DNA of 64,000 nucleotides from Soonwooa buanensis. Its GTDB lineage: Bacteria; Bacteroidota; Bacteroidia; Flavobacteriales; Weeksellaceae. The notes below the pieces were generated by a model. That model made no database searches. It was not told where the DNA came from and saw only the letters and a program-made list of their open reading frames with translations. Shown here in pieces: positions 1 through 8,199 of the stretch (position 1 is its first letter; each line of letters begins with the position of its first letter). The position numbers and the translations under genes are program-made. Where the stretch lies: the NCBI RefSeq assembly GCF_900167905.1, contig NZ_FUYZ01000011.1, forward strand, positions 1 to 64,000, written 5' to 3'.

Positions 1-94
1 TTATGAATTATGAATTATGAATTATGAATTATGAATTATGAATTATGAATTATGAATTATGAATTATGAATTATGAATTATGAATTATGAATTA
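1..94. repeat. Heptanucleotide tandem repeat (TTATGAA)n
   Basis: About 13 uninterrupted copies of the 7-bp unit TTATGAA start at the window edge and may continue beyond it. The repeat lies downstream of the minus-strand regulator at 138-698. Related 7-bp units (TTATGAA and TTATCAA) recur at 30294-30352 and 38661-38692. The length of such an array could vary by slippage. No coding role is seen. Confidence 0.95.
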
Positions 95-137
95 TCCGTG
101 TTAAACAACTCATCACTTATCATTCATCACTTATAAC

Positions 138-698
138 TTATAACTGATCCAGCGCTTTACGATTATGATCTTTGGCTTTTTTAAATTCTGTAGGTGTAAA
201 TCCTGTATTGTTTTTGAACTGTGTCGAAAGATGTTGAACACTTTTGTATCCGAGTTTTCCTGCAATTTCGGTTAATGTGAATTCGTTGTAGAGGAGGAGT
301 TCTTTTACTTTTTCAATTTTTTGAAGTATAAAATATTGTTCTAAAGTAAAATTTTCATTTTGAGAAAAATTCTTAGAAAGCGCAGAATAATCTTTATGCA
401 AATTATTGCTTAAAAACTCAGAAAGAACAAAGTTTTCGCTAATATCCAAATCCGATATTTTTTGAATGATAAATGTTTTTATTCTATCATTCAATTGATG
501 TGCGGAATCTTTAATTCTTTCAAACCCAAGACCTTTTAAATTGGTTTCCAAAAGTGATAACTCATCATTCGAAATAGAATTTTTCGTATTTACTTCACCT
601 AATTTAATATCATCGATTGGAATTTCTAATTGATTAAAAACTCCTTCAACCGCTGATATACAACGATTGCAGACCATATTTTTGATGAAGATTTGCAT
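138..698 (-). CDS. AraC-family regulator with N-terminal metal-binding-like domain
   Basis: This 186-residue protein has an N-terminal segment (about 1-68) that resembles a heavy-metal-associated domain, with a CNRC motif at residues 10-13. Residues about 128-176 form an AraC-type helix-turn-helix (KVKELLLYNEF, then LTEIAGKLGYKSVQHLSTQF). It is much shorter than classical AraC regulators and has no sugar-binding cupin. The CxxC motif suggests metal or redox sensing, which is inference. It is transcribed divergently from rpsO, with about 140 bp between the two starts. I see no metal exporter or copper chaperone beside it in the window, so its target is unknown. Confidence 0.8.
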   Translation of the reverse strand: MQIFIKNMVCNRCISAVEGVFNQLEIPIDDIKLGEVNTKNSISNDELSLLETNLKGLGFERIKDSAHQLNDRIKTFIIQKISDLDISENFVLSEFLSNNLHKDYSALSKNFSQNENFTLEQYFILQKIEKVKELLLYNEFTLTEIAGKLGYKSVQHLSTQFKNNTGFTPTEFKKAKDHNRKALDQL

Positions 699-792
699 AG
701 TTTTAGTAGAAAATTGAGATGATAAAGTTAAGGAATAGAATCTAATTTGGTAAATAAATTAAAACTAATGTCGCTAGAACTAAAATAAGTTG

Positions 793-800
793 TATATTTG
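793..800 (+). promoter_or_regulatory. rpsO -7 promoter element
   Basis: TATATTTG matches the Bacteroidota -7 consensus TAnnTTTG. It lies 37 bp before the rpsO start. No clear -33 element is visible. Confidence 0.6.
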
Positions 801-837
801 CACCCGAATTACATAATAATCATTAAACAATATTGGA

Positions 838-1107
838 ATGTATTTAACAGCAGAAAAGAAAGCGGAAATTTTCGCAAAGCATGGTAAGTCAGCTACAGAT
901 ACTGGTAGCGCAGAAGGACAAATTGCATTGTTCACTTACAGAATTAATCATTTATCTCAACACCTTAAAGCTAATCACAAAGATTACAACACAGAGCGTT
1001 CTCTAGTGATGTTGGTAGGTAAGAGAAAAAGATTATTAGATTATCTTAAGAAAGTTGAGATCGCAAGATATAGAGCGATTATCGCTGAACTTGGAATTAG
1101 AAAATAA
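838..1107 (+). CDS. rpsO: 30S ribosomal protein S15
   Basis: This 89-residue protein has the full length and typical sequence of S15. Diagnostic stretches are the GSAEGQIALFTYRINHLSQHL region and LVGKRKRLLDYLKK near the C-terminus. S15 binds 16S rRNA early in assembly of the small subunit and contacts 23S rRNA. The gene stands alone, with its own TAnnTTTG promoter element and an intrinsic terminator 24 bp after the stop. In many bacteria rpsO is followed by pnp. Here it is not. Confidence 0.98.
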   Translation: MYLTAEKKAEIFAKHGKSATDTGSAEGQIALFTYRINHLSQHLKANHKDYNTERSLVMLVGKRKRLLDYLKKVEIARYRAIIAELGIRK

Positions 1108-1130
1108 TTTCTTGCTAAGAAAAAACATAA

Positions 1131-1156
1131 AGCAACTCCTAAAGAGTTGCTTTTTT
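1131..1156 (+). terminator. Intrinsic terminator of rpsO
   Basis: The stem AGCAACTC/GAGTTGCT has a 5-nt loop and is followed by a run of T. Confidence 0.9.
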
Positions 1157-1184
1157 GTTGATATTTAGTTTTAATAAGAATCTT

Positions 1185-1192
1185 TAAATTTG
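1185..1192 (+). promoter_or_regulatory. -7 promoter element of the DUF1003-like gene
   Basis: TAAATTTG matches TAnnTTTG 21 bp before the ATG at 1213. A TTG at 1157-1159 could serve as the -33 element, but the spacing is long. Confidence 0.5.
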
Positions 1193-1212
1193 CAAATAGA
1201 AAAATAAGAAGC

Positions 1213-1812
1213 ATGAAATTAACGGATGAAAATCAAGAAAAACTAAGCGCTTTAGAGAATATTGCTAACGGCATTATGTGGTGGATTGGGTCTATACCGT
1301 CTTTGGTTGTGCATACTATTTTCTTTATTTTATGTTTCGCATTACCGATAATTGGTCTTGTAGATTGGGATCACATGTTGTTGGTATTAACAACTTTATT
1401 GTCGTTAGAAGCGATTTATTTAGCGATTTTTATTCAGATGTCAGTTAATAAAAGTAGTGAACACATTGAGGTTCTGAGGGAAGATGTAGAAGAAATTCAG
1501 GAAGATATCGACGAAATCCAAGAAGATATTGAAGAGATTAGTGAAGATATCGAGGAGATTAGCGAAGATATAGAAGATATCAGTGAAGACATCGAGGAGA
1601 TTAATGAAGATATCGACGAAATCCAAGAAGATATTGAGGAAATTAATGAAGATGAAGAAGACGAAGATCACGGCGAACGTGCTAGAACAGTCATGTTAAA
1701 AAGTAAAGTCTCATCTAATCGTTACGAAATAAAACAATTGAGAGATAAAATTTCGGAACTTGAAAGTCTCATCGACAGAATTAAAGAAAAGGAAAAAGAA
1801 GAAGGCGAGTAG
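1213..1812 (+). CDS. DUF1003-like membrane protein with acidic heptad-repeat tail
   Basis: This 199-residue protein has two predicted membrane segments at about 28-50 and 55-77. Around them the sequence (LTTLLSLEAIYLAIFIQMSVN) resembles DUF1003 / low-affinity iron permease-like proteins. Residues 90-145 are eight exact-length heptads of the form EDI[ED][ED]I[QSN]. A short acidic linker and a charged helix (about 172-197) follow. The tail should be a long, strongly acidic, cytoplasmic coiled coil or helix with isoleucine at two positions per heptad. The function is not known. The acidic face could bind cations or basic proteins, but that is speculation. The gene is monocistronic. Confidence 0.8.
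   Translation: MKLTDENQEKLSALENIANGIMWWIGSIPSLVVHTIFFILCFALPIIGLVDWDHMLLVLTTLLSLEAIYLAIFIQMSVNKSSEHIEVLREDVEEIQEDIDEIQEDIEEISEDIEEISEDIEDISEDIEEINEDIDEIQEDIEEINEDEEDEDHGERARTVMLKSKVSSNRYEIKQLRDKISELESLIDRIKEKEKEEGE
1480..1647 (+). repeat. In-frame 21-bp coding repeat, eight units
   Basis: Eight 21-bp units encode the EDIxxIx heptads of the preceding gene (residues 90-145). Units differ mainly by synonymous or conservative changes, for example GAAGATATCGACGAAATCC versus GAAGATATTGAAGAGATTA. The array could expand or contract without a frameshift. Confidence 0.9.
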
Positions 1813-1899
1813 GTCTTCTTTTTTTGTTTAATAAGGAAGGTTTGTATTAAAAGACTCGCTACTCAAAATTAATACAAACGAGTATTTTATAGCCAAAAA

Positions 1900-1946
1900 A
1901 ATTACCTAACAAACCGATTGCATTTAGAGTGGTTTGTTAGGTAATT
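1900..1946 (-). terminator. Long perfect inverted repeat, terminator between convergent genes
   Basis: A perfect 16-bp inverted repeat (AATTACCTAACAAACC and its complement) encloses a 15-nt loop. On the minus strand it is followed by a T-rich tail, so it should end transcription of the permease at 1991-3658. It may also catch read-through from the plus-strand gene ending at 1812. Confidence 0.85.
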
Positions 1947-1990
1947 GCTATAGATAATCAAATATCTCTATGGATTGCTTATGAGACGTG

Positions 1991-3658
1991 TTAAGCTTTA
2001 TTCAGTTTGCTATGTTTTCTACCATAAGTAAAATAAATTACTAAACCGATTGCGAACCAAAGTCCGAACCAAAACCAGTTGTTATGTGTCATTCCTGTTA
2101 GTAAATAAAGACAAGAACTTAAGCCTACAAGCGGAATTAAAGATAGATTTTTGCTAAAAGCTAAATAGCAAAGCACAAAATTTAATATAATATAAATGGT
2201 CATTGACAGTCGGAATTCGCCTTCAATCGGATCGCCCCAATTGAGCAAAGTATGGAAAAAATCGGGCTGCCAAAAGTAGAAGAATATCAATCCACCAAGG
2301 AAAACAATTGGGAAAATATACTTCGAATTAATGTACGGCATGTGGAATCTTCCTTTGATTTTTTCTTTCGGTGGAAGCGTTAAAACACCAGCACAAACCA
2401 GTACAAATGCGAAAATCGTCCCAATACTTGTGAAGTCAAGAATGAAGGTTTTGTCGGTGAAAAAAATCGGAATTCCAACCACGATACCCGTTACAATTGT
2501 TGCAAAAGAGGGTACTTTATTTTTGCTGTGTACTTCTTGGAATTTTTTCGGAATCAAACCATCGCGACTCATTGCCATCCAGATTCTTGGTTGTCCCATT
2601 TGGAATACCAAAAGCACCGTTGTGATCGCAACAATCGCAATTAAAGCCACGACAAATTCCATCCATGGGATGTTAAGATTTTCTTTTTGAAATACAAATG
2701 CCAACGGATCGCCAACACCATCAAATTTTCTATAATCCACTAATCCTGTTAATGTTAAGGTTAAAACAATATAAATAGCAGTACAAAGTCCTAACGAAAT
2801 CATCATTCCTCGCGGTAAGTCACGTTGCGGATTTTTAGTTTCTTCTGATAAAACACTCAACGCATCGAATCCGATATATGCGAAAAATACACCACTAACA
2901 GCACTCATAACACCAGAAAAACCATTAGGCATCATGCTTTTGACACCTTCGTTATTGGTTGGGAACCAATTGCCTGTATTAACATAGGCGACACCAACTG
3001 CGATTACCAAAAGGATTACGAATAGTTTTAATAATACAAAAAAGTTATTGAAATTCTTACTTTCTTTTATCCCTTGATAACAAAGCCAAGTGATAATGCC
3101 GTTGATCATCAAAGCTGGTAAATCGAAAATAACTTTAAGGTTTCCTATAACTGGAGCAGTATTCCATGCATTGATAAGTTCTTTATTGAGAGATCCACCA
3201 GCAACAGCTTTTTTGGCTTCGGTGTAGCTACAGGTCAAATAATCAGGAATATGGATGCCAATTCGACTCATGAAACTTGTGAAATAATCGGACCACGAAA
3301 ACGCGACATAAATATTTCCAAAACTATATTCCATGATCAACGCCCAGCCAATAACCCAAGCGATTAATTCTCCAAAACTGGCGTAGGCATAGGTGTAAGC
3401 ACTACCAGCTGTTGGTATTCTACTCGCAAATTCTGCGTAACAAATGGCTGTAAAAGCACAAGCAAATCCACAGATTAGATATAATATAATAACACCAGGA
3501 CCGCCACGGAAAATCGCTTCGCCCAAACTGCTAAAACTCCCAGCACCGATGATGGCTGCAATCCCGAAAAATACGATGTCCCAAGTGCCCAAAACACGAT
3601 TCAGTTGACCTTGATTAGGATCGGATGAATATTGTTTTCTTCTAAAAAGTGAATTCAT
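1991..3658 (-). CDS. APC-family amino acid permease
   Basis: This 555-residue integral membrane protein is of the amino acid-polyamine-organocation superfamily, closest in feel to the cationic amino acid transporter group. The first helix carries the substrate-binding motif region GIAAIIGAGSFSSLG. Later hallmarks are GFACAFTAICYAEFASRIPTAGSAYTY and SVLSEETKNPQRDLPRGM. About 12-14 hydrophobic segments are visible, with extra helices at the C-terminus. It is expected to import amino acids by cation symport or exchange. The substrate cannot be read from the sequence. It stands alone, with a TAnnTTTG element (TACATTTG on the minus strand, 3688-3695) 30 bp before the start. Confidence 0.88.
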   Translation of the reverse strand: MNSLFRRKQYSSDPNQGQLNRVLGTWDIVFFGIAAIIGAGSFSSLGEAIFRGGPGVIILYLICGFACAFTAICYAEFASRIPTAGSAYTYAYASFGELIAWVIGWALIMEYSFGNIYVAFSWSDYFTSFMSRIGIHIPDYLTCSYTEAKKAVAGGSLNKELINAWNTAPVIGNLKVIFDLPALMINGIITWLCYQGIKESKNFNNFFVLLKLFVILLVIAVGVAYVNTGNWFPTNNEGVKSMMPNGFSGVMSAVSGVFFAYIGFDALSVLSEETKNPQRDLPRGMMISLGLCTAIYIVLTLTLTGLVDYRKFDGVGDPLAFVFQKENLNIPWMEFVVALIAIVAITTVLLVFQMGQPRIWMAMSRDGLIPKKFQEVHSKNKVPSFATIVTGIVVGIPIFFTDKTFILDFTSIGTIFAFVLVCAGVLTLPPKEKIKGRFHMPYINSKYIFPIVFLGGLIFFYFWQPDFFHTLLNWGDPIEGEFRLSMTIYIILNFVLCYLAFSKNLSLIPLVGLSSCLYLLTGMTHNNWFWFGLWFAIGLVIYFTYGRKHSKLNKA

Positions 3659-4057
3659 TAATAGTCGTTTATTTTTGAAAATAAAAACAAATGTAACAAA
3701 ATTTTGATAGGCTGTTAGCTTTATGTTAATAAACTTAAACTTTGTTAAAGTTCGATTTGTTCAGATATTTCAAGAATTAACTATTAAGTTTTTCTTTTTT
3801 AATTATAAAATCTTTTAAACATTGTTAAACAGAGAATTTGTCTTGTTTTTAAAAATAATTTGGATGAAGATTTTTTAGTTGGTTTTTGAGGATTTTTTAT
3901 TTTTAGATTTTTGGAAATGTTTAACACAGAAAAAAGTGATTTTTTATTAAATTTTAATCATATAAAAAGCTTTTGTAAGTTGCTTAGATAATAAGTTTTC
4001 CTTATTTTCGTTACCTAACTAATAACATCAGTTTCAGCAAAAAAGTTTAAGACTTAG
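3659..4057. other. AT-rich divergent intergenic region
   Basis: This 399-bp region holds no gene. It separates the divergent permease and TPR genes. A minus-strand -7 element lies at 3688-3695, and a small dyad AACTTT-GTT-AAAGTT lies at 3738-3752. The rest is AT-rich, with no recognised structure. Confidence 0.6.
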
Positions 4058-7033
4058 ATGAATTCAAAAAAAATAATTCTTGCGTCGTTGATTTCTTTCT
4101 ACGGAATCTCCCAAGCGCAACAATCAAAATACTTTAACGACAAAGAGGCTTATCGCTACAATCTAGCCGAAAACCTTTATCAATCAAAAATCTACGGCGC
4201 ATCTCAGTACGAGTATGCTCGACAGTATTTTTATAACCAAACTTTGTCGGAGTCCAAAAAGGAAGCAGCTTTGTTTTTTAACCAAGTTATTTCGATGATT
4301 CTTCAACAAAATCATTCGGAAGAAGGTTTTGAAGCGTTTATGAAAGAATATCCCAATTCTTCATTTTTTGCGCAAGCTAATGGACCTTTGGCGGATTATT
4401 ATCTAGCGAAGAAAGATTTCCCGAAAGCTTTGGAAACTTTGCAAAAGATTAATCAATACCAATTGAGTCAGGAAGAAAACACGCAATATATCATGAAGTT
4501 GGGTTATGCCAAATTTATGACTGGTGATTCTGCTGGCGCAATTGAGGCTTTGGAAGAGGCGCACAAAAATGCTTCTAACGAAAATGATAAAGCGGGAATG
4601 GCGTATATGTTGGGGCATTTGTATTATGCGAATCATGAGAGTGATAAGGCTTTCACGTATTTTGACCAAGTGAAATTCAATGAACAATATGCGGCTATGG
4701 TGCGTCCATATTACGTTCAGATGTATTTTAATAACAAAGATTATGATAAAGCGATTTCTGAAGCCAAAGATCTTTTAGCATCAGGAACTTCGTCGGCTTA
4801 CGAAAACGAAATCCAAAAGATAATAGGAGAGAGCTACTTTATGAAAGGCGACTATCAGTCCGCTTATCCTTATCTTAAAAAATATATTGACCAATCGAGT
4901 AACGCCACGGAAAGTGATCTTTATGAAATGGGATTTGTTGCAGCTAAAGCTGGAAAGTCCGAAGAAGCAGTTAGTTATTATAACCAATTGATTAATAGTC
5001 AATCGCCATTGGCGCAGAATGCTTACTATCAATTAGGGAACGCTTATTTGCAAACCAACAAAAAGCAAGAAGCACTTTCTGCATACAAAAATGCAGCTGA
5101 AATGAAGTACGATGCTAAGCTTCAACAACTGGCTTTAGAGCAATATGCAAAATTGAGTTACGATATTGGAAATCCTTTTGAGACGGCGCCTAAAGTTATT
5201 CAGCGTTATATTGATAAATATCCAAATTCTCCAAAATCTTCAGAAATGAAGAATCTTTTGGTGAAATCTTATCTGTATTCTGGCAACTATCAAGAGACTT
5301 TAAATGTCTTAAAAAAGATGGATTCCAAAACGCCAGAAACTAACAAAATAGAGCAAGAAGTTGCTTATCTTTTAGGTACAGAAGAGTTTAATAAAGGTAA
5401 TTATGACGCAGCAGAGCAATATTTTAAACAAAGTCTTCAATATAATTTAAATAAAGATTTCGCTAAAAAAGCAAGATATTGGTTAGGTCAAACTTACTAT
5501 CAAAAATCAGATTATCGTTCCGCAATTATTGAATATTTAAAACTTGAAAACGAAACTGCCGAAAACTTCCCAGAGCGCGAACAATTGGATTACGATTTGG
5601 GTTATGCCTATTTTAAAAATAAAAACTTCGAGTCAGCTCAGGAGCATTTTAAAGAATATTTGAGATTCCCGAGACCCGAATTTAAGGCGGATGCAGAATT
5701 GCGTTTGGCGGACACTTACTACGCTGATAACAAGTTAAACGAAGCGATTGATATTTATAATAAAGCCGAAGGTGCAGCAGATTATGTGTTGTTCCAAAAG
5801 TCGATGGCTTTAGGTTTCAAAGGTGATACTGTTGCTAAAATTGTGGAGCTTAAAAAGTTGATTTCGTCTTATCCAAACAGCGATTACAAAGACGATGCGC
5901 AATACGAAATAGGAACTGCTTATACTGCAAATGACGATTTTGCAAATTCAAATTCTTATTTTGATCAAGTTATTAAATCGAGTTCGGACAAAGATTTAGT
6001 AGGAAATGCGCAGATCTATCGTGCCCAAAATTACATTGAACAAAATCAAATTGACAAAGCTTTAACAGAATTAAAACAACTTGGTACGCAATACAAAAAT
6101 TCGGCTTATGCTGATAAAATTGTTGCGGCTTCGCGTCCAGCTTTTGTTAAAAATGGAGACGTTGCAGGTTACGAAAATTTTGCAAAAAGTCTTGGCGTTA
6201 ATATTTCGAGCACCGAAAAAGATCAACTTAATTTGACCTTGGCGCAAGATAGTTATGCTAAAAAAGACTTTACAAAAGCTATTACTTATTACGAGAAATA
6301 TCTAGCAAACGATCCGACAGGTTCTAGTTTTTATCAAGCGCAATACGAGTTGGGCGAAAGTTATTATCAAACTAAAAACTTGAGCAAAGCTTTGTTAATT
6401 CTGCAAAATGTTGCTGATTTCCAAAATGATTATCAGCAAGATGCGCAAGTTAGATTGGCGCAAATCTACATCAACCAGGGTAAATCTGCGGATGCACAAA
6501 AATATCTAGAAGCGGTTGCAACTTCTAACGATGCGAATATTAAAAACTTTGCGTCTTTAGAATTGATGAAAATTTATGCTGATAAAAAAGAGTTTTCGAA
6601 AGCGGAACAATATGCAGATATCGTTCTTAAAAATACTAAAAACTCTGCGGCAGTTTTGGAACAAGCCAAAATTGTAAAAGCGAGAGGCGCGATGCAAAAT
6701 GGAAAAGATAAAGAGGCTCAGACGGCATTTGCAGCGTTAGAGAAATCTTCGAATCCGGCTGTTGCTGCGGAAGCACTTTATGCTAAAGCATTTTATCAAA
6801 ATAAAGGAAAAGCTTTCAAAAGTAGTAACGAAACGATTTTCAAACTCGCAAACAATTACGCTTCCGAAGAATATTGGGGTGCAAAAGCTTTGGTGATCAT
6901 GGCGAAAAATTATTTAGCCTTGAAAGACAATTATCAAGCATCTTATACTTGTGACCAAATTATCAATAACTATGGTGATTTCCCAGATGTTGTGGCTGAA
7001 GCAAAAGAGGTGAAAGCTCAAATTAAAAAGTAA
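4058..7033 (+). CDS. Large secreted tetratricopeptide-repeat protein
   Basis: This 991-residue protein starts with a signal peptide (about 1-20, ending SQA). The rest is almost entirely TPR-type helix pairs, for example SEEAVSYYNQLINSQSPLAQ followed by NAYYQLGNAYLQTNKKQEALSAYKNA. TPR superhelices are protein-binding scaffolds, and this one should sit in the periplasm. No enzyme domain is visible. Downstream, after a palindrome-rich spacer and a beta-lactamase gene, comes an outer-membrane barrel. A TPR-barrel partnership is plausible but not shown. The stop is followed directly by palindromic repeats. Confidence 0.85.
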   Translation: MNSKKIILASLISFYGISQAQQSKYFNDKEAYRYNLAENLYQSKIYGASQYEYARQYFYNQTLSESKKEAALFFNQVISMILQQNHSEEGFEAFMKEYPNSSFFAQANGPLADYYLAKKDFPKALETLQKINQYQLSQEENTQYIMKLGYAKFMTGDSAGAIEALEEAHKNASNENDKAGMAYMLGHLYYANHESDKAFTYFDQVKFNEQYAAMVRPYYVQMYFNNKDYDKAISEAKDLLASGTSSAYENEIQKIIGESYFMKGDYQSAYPYLKKYIDQSSNATESDLYEMGFVAAKAGKSEEAVSYYNQLINSQSPLAQNAYYQLGNAYLQTNKKQEALSAYKNAAEMKYDAKLQQLALEQYAKLSYDIGNPFETAPKVIQRYIDKYPNSPKSSEMKNLLVKSYLYSGNYQETLNVLKKMDSKTPETNKIEQEVAYLLGTEEFNKGNYDAAEQYFKQSLQYNLNKDFAKKARYWLGQTYYQKSDYRSAIIEYLKLENETAENFPEREQLDYDLGYAYFKNKNFESAQEHFKEYLRFPRPEFKADAELRLADTYYADNKLNEAIDIYNKAEGAADYVLFQKSMALGFKGDTVAKIVELKKLISSYPNSDYKDDAQYEIGTAYTANDDFANSNSYFDQVIKSSSDKDLVGNAQIYRAQNYIEQNQIDKALTELKQLGTQYKNSAYADKIVAASRPAFVKNGDVAGYENFAKSLGVNISSTEKDQLNLTLAQDSYAKKDFTKAITYYEKYLANDPTGSSFYQAQYELGESYYQTKNLSKALLILQNVADFQNDYQQDAQVRLAQIYINQGKSADAQKYLEAVATSNDANIKNFASLELMKIYADKKEFSKAEQYADIVLKNTKNSAAVLEQAKIVKARGAMQNGKDKEAQTAFAALEKSSNPAVAAEALYAKAFYQNKGKAFKSSNETIFKLANNYASEEYWGAKALVIMAKNYLALKDNYQASYTCDQIINNYGDFPDVVAEAKEVKAQIKK

Positions 7034-7041
7034 TACGAGAA

Positions 7042-7198
7042 GTCCCGAAGGGACGACTTAACAAAGAATAGGACGTAGTCCTATTATATTAAAACAAAGA
7101 AGAACGTCCCGAAGGGACGAATAACCATAGCCTAGGATGGAATCCTAGGGGAAAGAAGAGATAATTTAACAAAGAATAGGACGAAGTCCTATTATATT
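7042..7198. repeat. Cluster of five short palindromes with GNA triloops
   Basis: Five perfect short hairpins lie in 150 bp: GTCCC-GAA-GGGAC (7042-7054), TAGGAC-GTA-GTCCTA (7069-7083), CGTCCC-GAA-GGGACG (7105-7119), CCTAGGAT-GGA-ATCCTAGG (7131-7149) and TAGGAC-GAA-GTCCTA (7177-7191). Each has a 3-nt loop of the form GNA. A 33-bp stretch around the second hairpin (7058-7090) recurs at 7166-7198 with one mismatch. The pattern resembles REP-type intergenic elements. It lies between the TPR and beta-lactamase genes and could also stop transcription or protect RNA ends. Confidence 0.85.
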
Positions 7199-7208
7199 CA
7201 AAGAAAAA

Positions 7209-8093
7209 ATGAATCACATCACAAAAATATTATCAGCAGCAGTTGTTGTATCATCGCCGTTTTTATTTGCACAAAAAGATTTGAGAACCTCAATTCAAGA
7301 GATTGTTAAAAACAAAAAAGCGAATATTGGTGTTGCAGTTTGGCATCTCGAAAAACAAGATACTTTGAGTGTTAATGGACATCGACATGTTCCTATGCAA
7401 AGTGTTTTCAAACTTCCGATTGGTTTAGCAATTTTAGATTTGGTGGATAAAGGAAAATTTAAAATCGATCAAAAAATTAAATTTACTAAAGAAGAATTGC
7501 TACCAAATACACATAGTCCGCTGCGTGATGCTAACCCAAATGGTGGCGAATTGACACTTCTTGAAATGATAAAATACACCGTAGCAAACAGCGATAATAA
7601 TGGTTGTGATATTTTATTAGACAGAATTGGAGGCGTAGATGTTGTTCAAAAATACATGAACAGAATCGGAATTAAAGACTTCCAGATTGCTACCAATGAG
7701 CAAGAAATGCATGTCGTAACAGAACTTCAATATCAAAACTATTGGAACGCCAATTCTGCGAATGATCTTTTAGAAAAGCTTTATACAAAACCTATTTTAA
7801 AAGAAGCTTCAAAAAAAGAAATGATTAAGATTCTTGAAGAAACCAATACTGGCGTTAAGCGTCTAAAAGGTGAATTACCACAAGGGACTTTGGTGGCGCA
7901 CAAAACAGGAACTTCCTACACCGATGCAACTGGAAAAACTGCGGCTACTAACGACGTTGGCGTTATTACTTTGCCTAATAAAGAACATGTTATTGTCAGT
8001 GTTTTTGTGAGCGATTCTTACGAGAAGGAAGCTACTAATGAGAAAATTATCGCTGATATTGCAAAGGCGAGTTTCGATTATTACTCGAAATAA
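7209..8093 (+). CDS. bla: Class A beta-lactamase, subclass A2 type
   Basis: This 294-residue serine beta-lactamase has a signal peptide (about 1-21, ending FAQ). The catalytic motifs are all present: S65-V-F-K68 (SxxK), S128-D-N130, a probable general-base glutamate in NEQEMH (E164 or E166), and K232-T-G. The NEQEMH omega-loop pattern and overall sequence fit the A2 extended-spectrum group found on Chryseobacterium and Elizabethkingia chromosomes (CIA, CGA and CME type), related to PER and VEB. It should hydrolyse penicillins and cephalosporins in the periplasm. No integron, insertion sequence or resistance neighbour is visible, so it looks like a resident chromosomal gene. It sits between the TPR and barrel genes. 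Confidence 0.93.
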   Translation: MNHITKILSAAVVVSSPFLFAQKDLRTSIQEIVKNKKANIGVAVWHLEKQDTLSVNGHRHVPMQSVFKLPIGLAILDLVDKGKFKIDQKIKFTKEELLPNTHSPLRDANPNGGELTLLEMIKYTVANSDNNGCDILLDRIGGVDVVQKYMNRIGIKDFQIATNEQEMHVVTELQYQNYWNANSANDLLEKLYTKPILKEASKKEMIKILEETNTGVKRLKGELPQGTLVAHKTGTSYTDATGKTAATNDVGVITLPNKEHVIVSVFVSDSYEKEATNEKIIADIAKASFDYYSK

Positions 8094-8199
8094 AATTTAG
8101 AAATAAAACTCAAAATTAATTAAAAAACCGAAAATAAATTATTAGAAAATACATTTACTAAAGACGATTATTCGATTTTTTAATCATTTAAAATAAAAA

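Noticed and set aside
1-94. Heptamer array as CRISPR or an origin of replication
   Set aside because: It is a plain 7-bp tandem repeat with no spacers. No DnaA-box cluster or dnaA gene was seen.
1441-1671. Minus-strand open frame opposite the acidic repeat
   Set aside because: It is a by-product of the 21-bp coding repeat, which lacks stops on the other strand. It has no start context, and its repeated Phe/Ile/Asn content mirrors the sense heptads.
2331-2690. Plus-strand frame inside the APC permease gene
   Set aside because: It lies antisense to a clear membrane protein and shows no family resemblance.
7042-7198. Palindrome cluster as a CRISPR array
   Set aside because: Repeat units differ in sequence, spacers are not of constant length, and no cas genes are present.
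7209-8093. Beta-lactamase as a recently acquired resistance gene
   Set aside because: No integron, insertion sequence, or resistance neighbours were seen, and chromosomal A2 enzymes are normal in this group.
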